A DNA stretch of 36,686 nt from Promethearchaeota archaeon (GTDB lineage Archaea; Asgardarchaeota; Lokiarchaeia; Sigyniarchaeales; SOKP01): the NCBI GenBank assembly GCA_013375485.1, contig JABXKB010000007.1:1-36686 (forward strand), read 5' to 3'. Shown piece after piece: positions 28,207 to 36,350 of the stretch. The stretch's first letter is position 1; each line of letters opens with the position of its first letter. The notes under the pieces are model-generated. The model searched no databases, was not told the DNA's origin, and saw only the letters and a program-made list of their open reading frames with translations. A program made the translations under genes and the position numbers.

Positions 28207-28314
28207 TTAAATCTTTTTTCCATATTTTTTTTTAATATTGGACTAACCAAAAAAATAAAAATTAGTTATACCGATTTTATTAATAATAAGAAAATATTAT
28301 TTTTCATAAAAATA

Positions 28315-28665
28315 ATGAATCCAAGTGTTATAAAAATCCTCGAAGAACGAGGAGAAATCAATGATGAGTTAGATTATGCTTTAATGAATTATTTACTTAA
28401 AAATCGAGGAGTTGGATATACTGCTTGTCAACCTCAACTCGTTGAATTAGAAGGGAGTAAAAAAGCAATTAAAATGAATATAGATCATACGTTTGTTGAT
28501 AAAGATAATAAATTAATGGGGTTAGGTATTGTAGGGAATATCTATATTGAAGTTGATTCTTTACAAGTTGTGTATTGTACACCTGCTGAAGAGTTAGTAA
28601 AAAATATAGAAAAATTAAAAGAAGCAGGAATTAAACCTCAACCCAGACCGAAAGGGAAATATTGA
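28315..28665 (+). CDS. Conserved-looking protein of unknown function (116 aa)
   Basis: Not recognised. The N-terminal third is helical (VIKILEERGEINDELDYALMNYLL). The middle is rich in strands (KAIKMNIDHTFVD, GLGIVGNIYIEVDSLQVVYC), followed by a helix and a Pro/Lys tail (KPQPRPKGKY). Two cysteines (TACQP, VYCTP) are 48 residues apart. No membrane segment. Its own short AT-rich leader separates it from the DUF211 and DUF2299-like genes, so it is probably transcribed alone. Codon content and composition look like a genuine gene. Confidence 0.65.
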   Translation: MNPSVIKILEERGEINDELDYALMNYLLKNRGVGYTACQPQLVELEGSKKAIKMNIDHTFVDKDNKLMGLGIVGNIYIEVDSLQVVYCTPAEELVKNIEKLKEAGIKPQPRPKGKY

Positions 28666-28755
28666 GAGATTCATTCATTTAAAAAAACTGAAAGATATAT
28701 CTTAACTTGGAAAAATAATATAAAATTCAGTTCATTTTTAACCATACTGAATATA

Positions 28756-29304
28756 ATGTCGAGTAAAGAAAATAATATTAAACAACTTATCCAAGATTAT
28801 TTGTTAGATGAGGGATTATTGCGAGGAAAGATTTCTGATCCTAAAGTTGAATTTGGTTTTCAATTTGTATTTCCCCCAGGAAAAGATCCCTTAGGACGCC
28901 CAATTGGCAGGAATATGGTAGTAATTCAACCTAAGAAGAAAAACATAATTGTTGTGAGTTTAGGAGTTCAAATTTCAGAACCACATATAAGAGCTTTAGA
29001 TTCTTTAGAAAATCCTAAAAAATTGAATTTTTTCATGGATTTAAGAAAATCTTTTCTTTTAAAAGACGTTTTCTATCGAATTGATATAAAAAATCATAGA
29101 TATGAAATAACAGATCAAATATTTCTCAATAAGGATGGACATATTTCGAAAAATACTTTTTATAAATGCATTCGAAAGGTATTTAATTGTGCTGCCTATA
29201 GTAATATTATCCTTGGAGAATACTGTGTGGGTAAGATAAAACCAGAAGATTTTATGAAATCTAAAGAATTCTCCGAAGATTCTAATTTTTCTCTCTACAC
29301 ATAA
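28756..29304 (+). CDS. DUF2299-like protein
   Basis: Protein of 182 aa. An N-terminal helix (IKQLIQDYLLDEGLL) precedes a strand-rich core (VEFGFQFVFPPG, MVVIQPKKKNIIVVSLGVQIS) and a helical second half, the layout of archaeal DUF2299 proteins, whose fold resembles type III secretion chaperones. Function unknown. A TATA-like AATATAAAA lies about 40 bases upstream of the ATG. Assignment is by pattern and should be checked by profile search. Confidence 0.5.
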   Translation: MSSKENNIKQLIQDYLLDEGLLRGKISDPKVEFGFQFVFPPGKDPLGRPIGRNMVVIQPKKKNIIVVSLGVQISEPHIRALDSLENPKKLNFFMDLRKSFLLKDVFYRIDIKNHRYEITDQIFLNKDGHISKNTFYKCIRKVFNCAAYSNIILGEYCVGKIKPEDFMKSKEFSEDSNFSLYT

Positions 29305-29323
29305 TTTCAAACTTAAATTTAAT

Positions 29324-29337
29324 GGTGAACATTAATT
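29324..29337 (+). promoter_or_regulatory. Shine-Dalgarno site plus ATT start of HIT gene
   Basis: GGTGA (29324-29328), six bases, then ATT (29335-29337). The TGA is in frame with the gene, and no ATG, GTG or TTG occurs in frame before the TTG at 29368. Confidence 0.6.
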
Positions 29338-29853
29338 TTTAAAAAGTGGCTACAGGCATTAGGAAAATTGGATTATGTTCAAGGAAAAACAAAACCACTC
29401 GTTGATTGTATTTTATGTGCTGTGCGTGATAATGATGAAAGAGTCAAATCTCTAAAAATTTACGAAGATAGTTTATGTTTTATTACTCTGAATTTATATC
29501 CTTACAACCCTGCTCATTTAATGATAGTTACTCAAAGACATATAACTAAATTCCTTGAGCTTACTAAAGAAGAACTCGTTCATATCACAAGAACAATTCA
29601 AGGAATTCAATTATTATTAGACGAGTTATATAATCCTAAAGGGTATAATATAGGTATAAACCAAGGACGAGATGCAGGAGGCAGTATTGAACACTTACAT
29701 TTTCATATAGTTCCGAGATATGGCTCTGAACTTGGATTTATAGATATTGTAGGAGAAATTCGTGTTTTACCTGAAGGTTTGGATTCTGTAAAGGAAAAAT
29801 TAGAGGGATCCATTAAAAATTATTTAAATAGAGAATTCTTCGAGAATTTCTAA
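29335..29853 (+). CDS. HIT-family nucleotide hydrolase/transferase, probable AUU start
   Basis: HIT protein with the zinc-type CILC motif, the NLYPYNPAHLMIV block and the catalytic HLHFHIVPR triad (HxHxH). These enzymes cleave or transfer nucleotides, such as diadenosine polyphosphates or aminoacyl-AMP adducts. The ORF track starts at TTG 29368, giving 161 aa. Reading from ATT 29335 adds FKKWLQALGKLDYVQG, which resembles the W-x-x-(R)-x-x-YV segment that begins many HIT proteins and is preceded by GGTGA with six-base spacing. A 172-aa product starting at AUU is therefore favoured. Confidence 0.85.
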   Translation: MFKKWLQALGKLDYVQGKTKPLVDCILCAVRDNDERVKSLKIYEDSLCFITLNLYPYNPAHLMIVTQRHITKFLELTKEELVHITRTIQGIQLLLDELYNPKGYNIGINQGRDAGGSIEHLHFHIVPRYGSELGFIDIVGEIRVLPEGLDSVKEKLEGSIKNYLNREFFENF

Positions 29854-29905
29854 CAGATAAAAAAAGAAAAAAAAATATTACATTAAATTTTATAATTTGA
29901 TGAGT

Positions 29906-30157
29906 TTACCTTGTAGCATTGCGAATATCGGCAGCAGTTACCCTTTTACGCTTGTCCGCCTTACAAACCTTAATAGCTTCCTTGGTTGCTGTAGCAGCGC
30001 TACCTTCAAGAAAATCTATGAGCTTATCTAATGCTTCCGCAGCTACGAGATCAGCACCTTCTTTCTTCATTAATCTTCTGATTGGAGCTTTAGCAATATA
30101 TCCTTCAGATTTTTTCTTTGCAGGTGCCTTTTTTGCAGGAGCTTTCTTTTTAGCCAT
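29906..30157 (-). CDS. Archaeal histone with lysine/alanine-rich N-terminal tail
   Basis: Protein of 83 aa. Residues 1-18 form a tail of AKK/PAKK repeats (MAKKKAPAKKAPAKKK), followed by a single histone fold: IAKAPIRRLMKKEGA (helix 1), VAAEALDKLIDFLEGSAATATKEAIKVC (helix 2), then KRKRVTAADIRNATR (helix 3). Archaeal histones normally lack tails, so the tail is the notable part. The gene is richer in G+C than its surroundings, consistent with high expression. A GGAGGATG Shine-Dalgarno site lies close to the ATG, and a TATA-like TTTATATAA lies ~80 bases upstream. It converges on the HIT gene. Confidence 0.92.
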   Translation of the reverse strand: MAKKKAPAKKAPAKKKSEGYIAKAPIRRLMKKEGADLVAAEALDKLIDFLEGSAATATKEAIKVCKADKRKRVTAADIRNATR

Positions 30158-30236
30158 AATTCATCCTCCACTTTTTTTAAAATTAATTAAATTTTTAAAA
30201 TTAGATTATAATTAAGTATAACTACACATTTCTATT

Positions 30237-30245
30237 ATATAAATG
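30237..30245 (-). promoter_or_regulatory. TATA-like element of the histone gene
   Basis: TTTATATAA on the minus strand about 80 bases before the histone ATG, leaving room for a leader of roughly 50 bases containing the GGAGG site. Confidence 0.35.
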
Positions 30246-30782
30246 TTATGATTCAAATCAATGAAAGACATAATCTCGAGAATTTTCTCGGAGAGATCAT
30301 AGTGAATCGAAAATGAGATCGTTTTATTAATTTGATATTAATTTTTCCGACTAAAATTAAATTTTAATTTTTATTAGGTAAAGGCGTAGTTTCTTTATTT
30401 TTTGAAGTTTTACTTTTATTAGTATTTCAATTTTTTTACTTGATATATTATTAATCGTTAATTAAAATATATTAAAAGTTTAATGAATCGGGGATCAAAA
30501 AAATTTGAAATTTAACCTCCTAAAGCCTTGAATACCACTTTATTTATATTTTTACTGTTATTCACAATTCAATAAGCATTTTTCTGAAAAAATATATTAA
30601 ATCAATTTATCCTATTTTTTTTACATTCATAAAGTTTTAATATAAAAATATTTCAAATCTTAAATTGTTAAAGCTTAAAATTTTGAAGTTTTTTTCAAAT
30701 CTAAAAATTAAAATACTAATTGTTAGATTAGGATATTATAGAAAAATAATAGTTTGAGTTAATCAATACTCCGTAAACATCA
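30246..30782. other. Long AT-rich intergenic region between histone and TrmB-like genes
   Basis: Divergent promoter region of ~600 bases. A short imperfect hairpin (TCTCGAGA, ATTT, TCTCGGAGA with one bulged G) lies near 30273-30293, about 120 bases upstream of the histone start. The rest is very AT-rich, and no ORF, tRNA or repeat was recognised. It may hold regulatory sites for both genes or a small RNA; nothing decisive is visible. Confidence 0.3.
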
Positions 30783-31625
30783 ATGACCGATTCAAAAAAA
30801 TATAATGACTCTGAAATTGAAGAAGCACTTCAAACATTGGGATTCACAAAAAATGATTCTAAAGTCCTATTAACATTATGTAAATTTAAGATTCTTAGCC
30901 CTGCAGATATCGCAAAACACTCTGGTGTTGATCGAGCAAGAGTATATGATTCTTTAAATAGATTAATAGAGAAAGGTTTCATTCAAAAAGAACCTATAAA
31001 AAGGGGAGCTAATTATCAAGTAATCCCAATAGAAAGAATCTTTAAAGTAATTCGTGATGAATATAAGAATAAAATTGAAGATACATTAATGCTCGAAAAA
31101 ATAATTGGCGAATTAGAGATTAATAAAGAAGAATCAGAACCTAGAGTATGGGCTATAAATTCTAGAGGAAAAATTCGAAAGAAAATCAAGGAATTAATAG
31201 TGTCAGCAAACGAGAAAATATTTTTTATTATTACACCAGATTTACTTATGCAAGAATTAGGCGGTTATGATTGGGTACTAAAGGAACTTTGGAATAAGAA
31301 ATTTTCTTCTAATATCCAACTTATCATCGCTTTAAAATATAATGACATTTTAAAAGAAGAAATTAAAAAGTTATTGAAAATATCGATAACTATTCATTCA
31401 ATTGAGGGAGATAGTGTTATTCCTTTTGGATTGTTAATAACTGATAATCATTTTTTGCTCACGACATTAGATAGCGTAAAAGAGGCACCTGAATATACTT
31501 CTGGATTATGGTTAGAAAATGGTACTCCAAAACAGATCGTAGGATATGAACATTTATTTAAACACTTTATTACAAGCGAATGTAAGTTAATAAAACTTAC
31601 GCCTATCAAAAATACACCCTATTAA
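30783..31625 (+). CDS. TrmB-family transcriptional regulator
   Basis: Protein of 280 aa. The N-terminal winged helix (residues ~12-75: LGFTKNDSKVLLTLCKF, SPADIAKHSGVDRARVYDSLNRLIEKGFI) is the TrmB HTH, followed by a helical linker and a C-terminal phospholipase D-like regulatory domain (ISANEKIFFIITPDLL-type segment, LLITDNHFLLTT). TrmB proteins regulate sugar uptake and central metabolism in archaea. The sugar ligand is not predictable. It lies far from lacZ, with no direct link seen. The start has no Shine-Dalgarno site. Confidence 0.85.
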   Translation: MTDSKKYNDSEIEEALQTLGFTKNDSKVLLTLCKFKILSPADIAKHSGVDRARVYDSLNRLIEKGFIQKEPIKRGANYQVIPIERIFKVIRDEYKNKIEDTLMLEKIIGELEINKEESEPRVWAINSRGKIRKKIKELIVSANEKIFFIITPDLLMQELGGYDWVLKELWNKKFSSNIQLIIALKYNDILKEEIKKLLKISITIHSIEGDSVIPFGLLITDNHFLLTTLDSVKEAPEYTSGLWLENGTPKQIVGYEHLFKHFITSECKLIKLTPIKNTPY

Positions 31626-31724
31626 ATTCTTTAATTTAATTAAAAATAAATAATTAGAAAAATATATAATTAAAAGTCAAAAATACTATTTTAAACATAA
31701 TTAAGAAATTAGGGGAAAAACATT

Positions 31725-32282
31725 ATGTCTTATCGAGGAAAAGTAATTCTTTGTGGAGACGCGGGGGTTGGTAAAACTAGCCTATTAGCTCAATATGTTG
31801 ATAATCAATTTAGTGAAGAGTACCATCAAACGATTGGAGCTAATTTTTTAATAAAGGAAATTGATTTAAGTAAAGTAATTGATAAATTAGACATAAAAAA
31901 CCCGAAATTAAAGAAAGATATTAAACAAAAAGGATTCAAACTATACTTTTGGGATATCGGGGGTCAAACTGACAAACTTTGGGCTAATGAGTATTATTTC
32001 GTCCAAGCAGTTGGAGCAATGGTTATTTTTAGTTTAGATAAAGTTTCTTCCTTTGAACAAATAGATTTTTGGATTTCAAAACTAAAGGAATTAAGTGGAG
32101 ATGTACCATATATAATAATCGGAAATAAAACAGATTTAAAAAGAGAGCTCAATGAAGACAACATTAAAAGTAAGGTTAAAGAATTAGGAGTTGAATATTT
32201 TGAGACATCTGCAAAATTGGATGAGAATGTAGATAAGGTATTCGAGACTTTGTCAGTTCAAATTCTAAATAAACTAAAATGA
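31725..32282 (+). CDS. Rab-like small GTPase with interswitch insertion
   Basis: Ras-superfamily GTPase of 185 aa. P-loop GDAGVGKTS, switch I YHQTIGANF, G3 WDIGGQ, G4 GNKTDL and G5 ETSAK give a complete, Rab/Ras-like set. Between switch I and G3 there is an extra ~19-residue charged segment (LSKVIDKLDIKNPKLKKDIK) compared with eukaryotic Rabs, which lengthens the beta2-beta3 hairpin. The C-terminus (VQILNKLK) has no prenylation cysteine, so it is not lipid-anchored in the eukaryotic way. It follows the TrmB gene by ~100 bases with its own TATA-like element, so it is probably monocistronic. Confidence 0.92.
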   Translation: MSYRGKVILCGDAGVGKTSLLAQYVDNQFSEEYHQTIGANFLIKEIDLSKVIDKLDIKNPKLKKDIKQKGFKLYFWDIGGQTDKLWANEYYFVQAVGAMVIFSLDKVSSFEQIDFWISKLKELSGDVPYIIIGNKTDLKRELNEDNIKSKVKELGVEYFETSAKLDENVDKVFETLSVQILNKLK

Positions 32283-32519
32283 ATTTAAAATAAATATAAA
32301 ATAACTAAATAAATTTAAATTGTTTAATTATTAATTAAATAGTTTTACGATAATTTTATCTGAATAAATAACAAATAAAACAATTTGTATTATATTAAAA
32401 TATTCAATATTGAAATTAGACATAAAGTTCTCATTATATTTAAAATTTAAAATATTCTTAGTTATTAATTAAGGTTAAAAAATATTACTGGATTTATTGA
32501 ATATAATCAGTCTTATAAT

Positions 32520-33251
32520 ATGAGTATTTTACTAATTCCCATTGCTCCGTTATCTAGAACTAAATCTCGCTTGAGAGATTGTTTTTCAACTGAACAACTT
32601 AAAGAATTAACAATAGCAATGTTTAAGGATCTCGGGAATATATTAACTAAAGTAAATTGTTTTGATGAAAAAATTGTGTATTGTAATACCAGTAAAATAT
32701 TAGAACTTGCAAATGATTACGATTTAGTAGGGATTAAAGAGACTATATCAACTCCACCTAAATCATTCGATAATGTTATTGAAGATCTTAACAACATCGC
32801 CATAAAAAAATATAAAGCAACCCAAACTGTGTTCTCATTTCTCGATTTAATTTTAATTACTGCTAATAACTTCTATGAAATTTTTTCCCTCTTAAGTAAA
32901 AACCAATTAGTAATATGCCCTGCTATTCATTCCGCTGGAATTTCTATACTTGGAAGAAATCCACCTGATATAATATCTTCTTATTTTTCAGATCCAAATA
33001 TCCCCTCTTTATTAGCTCTATTTAACAATGCTTCAAAAAACGATATTGACAAAATCGCTATATATGATTCTTTTAGAGCTGGTTTTGATATTGATATCAA
33101 ACAAGATTTAGTGTTGGCTTTTGAATATCTAAAGGTATTTAATTTAACGCACACTAATGTCTATAAATTTTTAAAAAGGAATTTAAGACTATCATTTAAG
33201 AAAAGAAATCAGATTAATAATCGATCTTTTGAAATAATAGAAAGAGAATAA
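32520..33251 (+). CDS. cofC: CofC-like phospholactate guanylyltransferase (F420 biosynthesis)
   Basis: Nucleotidyltransferase of 243 aa. IPIAPLSRTKSRLRDCFS at the N-terminus is the NTP-binding loop of CofC, and the later HSAGISILGRNPPDII block is its typical second signature. CofC activates 2-phospholactate (or phosphoenolpyruvate) with GTP in coenzyme F420 synthesis. The metal-binding Asp pair usual in the centre is not clear (FLDLILIT at that position), so activity should be checked. The C-terminal ~40 residues are basic and extend beyond the usual end. A 238-base AT-rich leader precedes it. Confidence 0.75.
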   Translation: MSILLIPIAPLSRTKSRLRDCFSTEQLKELTIAMFKDLGNILTKVNCFDEKIVYCNTSKILELANDYDLVGIKETISTPPKSFDNVIEDLNNIAIKKYKATQTVFSFLDLILITANNFYEIFSLLSKNQLVICPAIHSAGISILGRNPPDIISSYFSDPNIPSLLALFNNASKNDIDKIAIYDSFRAGFDIDIKQDLVLAFEYLKVFNLTHTNVYKFLKRNLRLSFKKRNQINNRSFEIIERE

Positions 33252-33255
33252 AAGT

Positions 33256-34488
33256 TTATAAAGTAAAAGTTATATTTATTTTTATTTCTTCCTTTAAGAT
33301 TTCTTCTATTAACTTCTGAAATTCTTCCCTTTCAGATTTAAGAGTGCTGAGATATCTGGTGTAATCTTTATTTTTTCGATTGTAATCTGCATCGATATGT
33401 TCAAGTTTTATTGTATTTGAGGAGATTTGATTTTTGAGATCATCTAATTTTTGAGCTAATCCTTCTTCTTCAATTTTTTTTTCTATTCCTTTTATTACTC
33501 CTTTAAGCTGTAAATAATTTTCTATATTTGTTTGTAATAATTTCTCATCAAATATTGCATTTATTTGTTCAATTGTTTTTTGTTTAGTTTCAGATTTAAG
33601 ATTTAATTTGTTTTCTTCTAAAACATGTCGTAATTGTACCATAAGACTCGTAATTTTTGGTAAATCTTTACGTTCATTACTTAGCATTTTAATTGGATTT
33701 TTAAGAAAATCTCTCAAATAATTCATATCTATATTGAGTACATGAATTGTTTCTTTTTCTAATTCAAACTTAAATTTTTTTAAAGCCTTTTTAAATCCAA
33801 TTTCATCATTTATTGACATTTGTAATTGGAATAATTTTTCTTTTTCAGCTTCTAAATCTTTAAAAAGTTCATTTTGTTCTAAGTTAATTAATTCTGAGTT
33901 TAATTCTTCTTGTTTTGTTTTTCGCTCGTCCAATTCATTTTCAAACTCCTCTAAATCTACTTTGGCGTGTTCAATATTTTCTTTTAAAGTGAAGAGTTTT
34001 GGTAATTTCTTAAGTAGATATTCAGCATCTCTAACAGTAGTATATTTTTTTCTCATGAATTCGTTTAGTTGTGCTTGTTTTTTTCCCAGTTTACGAGTAA
34101 GATATTCTAATTCTTTTATTTCTGATTGTACTTCTTTATGAAACTTGGGAAATGATTTTCTAGCGATTTCATTAATGCTAGTAAATAACTTCTTAATTGA
34201 ATTCAGTAAATCTGAAATATTATCATAATTTATTTCTTCTTCTGGAATTTGAATCTCATCAATTTCCTTTCTAATTCGACCAGAAAAAAAGTTCAGTGAT
34301 TTTTGGGCTTTTTGATCAATTTTTTCTTTCCCCGTTTCTATGAAGTGATCCAAACATACCTTTATTTGTATTAAATTCTCTCTAATATCTTGAAGAAATT
34401 TATTTGGGAATTTCTTGATTTTAGAAAATTGAGAATTGAGTTGTTCTTTATAAAAAACTTCAAATTCATCTAGGTCCTTTTCAATCAT
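33256..34488 (-). CDS. Long coiled-coil protein of unknown function
   Basis: Protein of 410 aa, nearly all charged helix, with heptad-like patterns throughout (KKIEEEGLAQKLDDLKNQ, ELDERKTKQEELNSEL). No enzymatic or membrane motif, and the C-terminus is short and hydrophobic (INITFTL). It begins 18 bases after the serS stop on the same strand, so the two are probably co-transcribed; GGATG lies four bases before the ATG. It could be a structural or tethering protein. Function not recognised. Confidence 0.65.
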   Translation of the reverse strand: MIEKDLDEFEVFYKEQLNSQFSKIKKFPNKFLQDIRENLIQIKVCLDHFIETGKEKIDQKAQKSLNFFSGRIRKEIDEIQIPEEEINYDNISDLLNSIKKLFTSINEIARKSFPKFHKEVQSEIKELEYLTRKLGKKQAQLNEFMRKKYTTVRDAEYLLKKLPKLFTLKENIEHAKVDLEEFENELDERKTKQEELNSELINLEQNELFKDLEAEKEKLFQLQMSINDEIGFKKALKKFKFELEKETIHVLNIDMNYLRDFLKNPIKMLSNERKDLPKITSLMVQLRHVLEENKLNLKSETKQKTIEQINAIFDEKLLQTNIENYLQLKGVIKGIEKKIEEEGLAQKLDDLKNQISSNTIKLEHIDADYNRKNKDYTRYLSTLKSEREEFQKLIEEILKEEIKINITFTL

Positions 34489-34506
34489 TTTGCATCCTAT
34501 TAGGTT

Positions 34507-35796
34507 TTATTTTATTGCCTTAATAATCTTTCTACCATTCATGTATTGACGAAGAATATCTGGAATTGTTATTGAATGGTCCTCATTTTGATAATTTTCA
34601 AGTATACAGCAGATGGTACGTTCAGTGGCTATTGCTGTTGAATTTAATGTATGTAATACCTCTTTAGCTTGCTGAGAACCAACTTTTCCCATCCGAATTT
34701 TTAATTTTCTTGCTTGATAATCTAAGCAATTACTACATGATACTAATTCGCGATAAGTTTCAGATGCAGGAAACCATGCTTCCAAATCATACTTTTTGGC
34801 AGCATTATCATTTAATTCGCCAGACGCTATATTAGCTACTCGATAAGGGATATTTAATTCTCTAAAAAGTTCTTCTGAATTTGTAATTAACTCTTCAAAA
34901 TATTTCCACGAGTTTGTTGGTTTGCTGAAAATAAACTGCTCAACTTTTTCAAATCGATGAACTCTGAATATCCCAAGGGTATCTTTGCCATGTGATCCTG
35001 CTTCCCTTCTAAAACAAGAGGAAATTCCCGCATATTTGATTGGTAATCTTTTGGGGTCAACAATTTCGTTATAATGATAAGCAGCTAAAGATTGTTCCGA
35101 TGTTGCAATCATATATAAGTCTTCATCTTGAATTTTGTATAATTGCTCTTCAAAATCTACTAATTCTGCAGCAGCTTTCATAACTTCATATTTAGTAAAG
35201 AAGGGAGTCCACATAGGGGTAAAATTTTTGCTTATCAATTTATCTAAAGCATATTTCAAAAGGGCTAAATTAAGTAAAACCAGATCTCCTTTTAAATAAT
35301 AGAATCTTGAACCTACAACTTCAGAAGCTTTTTTAGTGTCTACACCATCAATTTTTTCAATTAAATCAACATGAGATAATGGTTTAAAATCAAATTCAGG
35401 TAATTTTCCAAAAACCCTTACAATTTCATTATCATCTTCTGTTTCACCAATGGGAACAGATTCATGTAAGATATTACCTATCTTATAACGATACTCTTCT
35501 CGCTGTTCAAGGTATTGAGCTTTTAGTTTTTCTAAATCTTCAATTTTATCCTTTATTTCTTTTGATTCCTTTATTGCTTCTTCAGCTTTTTTACTGTCTT
35601 TTGATTTTTTAAACTCTCCAATTTTAGTTGAAATTTCATTTCTATATTTCCTTAATTCTTCTATATCTTGTAGAGCGGTCCTCCATTTTATATCGTATTC
35701 TAAAACTCTTTCTGCAATTGATGGATCTTTAAACCTTTTTTTCTCCGATTCGATTATTATATCAAGATTCTTTCTGAATAATTCAATATCAAGCAA
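34507..35796 (-). CDS. serS: Seryl-tRNA synthetase
   Basis: Class II SerRS of 429 aa. The N-terminal coiled-coil arm (residues ~25-110) contacts the long variable arm of tRNA-Ser. Motif 2 is CFRREAGSHGKDTLGIFRVHRFEKVEQF and motif 3 is STAIATERTICCILENYQ, with the serine-binding TxE as TSEQ upstream. It is of the common bacterial/archaeal type, not the rare methanogen type. It starts at TTG, with GGTGC six bases upstream. tRNA-Ser(CGA) is also in this window, and tRNA-Sec (if present in the genome) would be charged by this same enzyme, which links it to hdrA nearby. Confidence 0.95.
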   Translation of the reverse strand: MLDIELFRKNLDIIIESEKKRFKDPSIAERVLEYDIKWRTALQDIEELRKYRNEISTKIGEFKKSKDSKKAEEAIKESKEIKDKIEDLEKLKAQYLEQREEYRYKIGNILHESVPIGETEDDNEIVRVFGKLPEFDFKPLSHVDLIEKIDGVDTKKASEVVGSRFYYLKGDLVLLNLALLKYALDKLISKNFTPMWTPFFTKYEVMKAAAELVDFEEQLYKIQDEDLYMIATSEQSLAAYHYNEIVDPKRLPIKYAGISSCFRREAGSHGKDTLGIFRVHRFEKVEQFIFSKPTNSWKYFEELITNSEELFRELNIPYRVANIASGELNDNAAKKYDLEAWFPASETYRELVSCSNCLDYQARKLKIRMGKVGSQQAKEVLHTLNSTAIATERTICCILENYQNEDHSITIPDILRQYMNGRKIIKAIK

Positions 35797-35893
35797 GTTT
35801 TAGCACCTTCAATTATATTGGAAAAATAAATATATTGTTAGATTTATAAAATTATCATTTTATTAAAATATGAAGCTGATTCAAAAATTTAAA

Positions 35894-36079
35894 TCATTCA
35901 TGCTGAATCCTATCAACAATAGTGGAACGAGCCAAGGCGGTTTTAATCTTCCTTTTATCATAACCCACCGTATCGATAATCTTCATTATTTTTATTCTTC
36001 TAGCCTTTCCTTTCAGACCTTCTTCAAGCATAAACTCTTTTGCAAAATCTTCCTTCTTTTTCTCTTCTACCTCAGACAT
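35894..36079 (-). CDS. Small charged protein of unknown function (61 aa)
   Basis: Highly charged peptide: an acidic/lysine N-terminus (SEVEEKKKEDFAKEF), then a basic helical half (GKARRIKIMKIIDTVGYDKRKIKTALARS). No motif is recognised. The codon content looks more coding than the overlapping plus-strand ORF. The ATG has no Shine-Dalgarno site and is probably leaderless. It could bind nucleic acid or a ribosome, but this is only inferred from charge. Confidence 0.5.
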   Translation of the reverse strand: MSEVEEKKKEDFAKEFMLEEGLKGKARRIKIMKIIDTVGYDKRKIKTALARSTIVDRIQHE

Positions 36080-36310
36080 AATATTAAATAATTATTTTTT
36101 CAATAAAAAATTCACGAGAAGATCTTAATACAATTATCAAAATTAAGTCCAATCATCTAAAAATATCTTATTAAAAACAAATATCTAAGATTTTCTTTTT
36201 TTTTAGAGAATTCTATTATCAAAATCAATATTATGAAAACTAATAAGAAAAAATAAATTATTTCAATAATTTCATAACGCAATAAGATTTAATGTTATAT
36301 TTCAAATCAA

Positions 36311-36318
36311 TATAAAAG
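36311..36318 (+). promoter_or_regulatory. TATA box of hdrA
   Basis: TATAAAAG about 40 bases before the TTG start of hdrA; a transcription start near 36336-36340 would leave a short leader carrying the AAGGTGA site (36339-36345). Confidence 0.45.
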
Positions 36319-36350
36319 TAATGGTGAAGTTTTACAAAAAGGTGAAATAA

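Noticed and set aside
29919-30215. 98-aa ORF opposite the histone gene.
   Set aside because: It is the mirror of the Lys/Ala-rich histone tail and has no signals of its own.
30273-30293. Hairpin near the histone considered as an archaeal SECIS element.
   Set aside because: It lacks the conserved internal purine loop and GC-rich stem of archaeal SECIS, and no UGA-containing gene ends next to it.
30510-30560. Minus-strand peptide ending VVFKALGG, resembling a diglycine-ended modifier.
   Set aside because: An in-frame stop lies only ~18 codons upstream and no start or beta-grasp fold is possible; probably chance.
35870-36091. Plus-strand ORF of 73 aa overlapping the small basic protein.
   Set aside because: Its composition is that of an antisense shadow (Phe/Leu/Ser/His-rich), while the minus-strand reading looks like a real charged protein.
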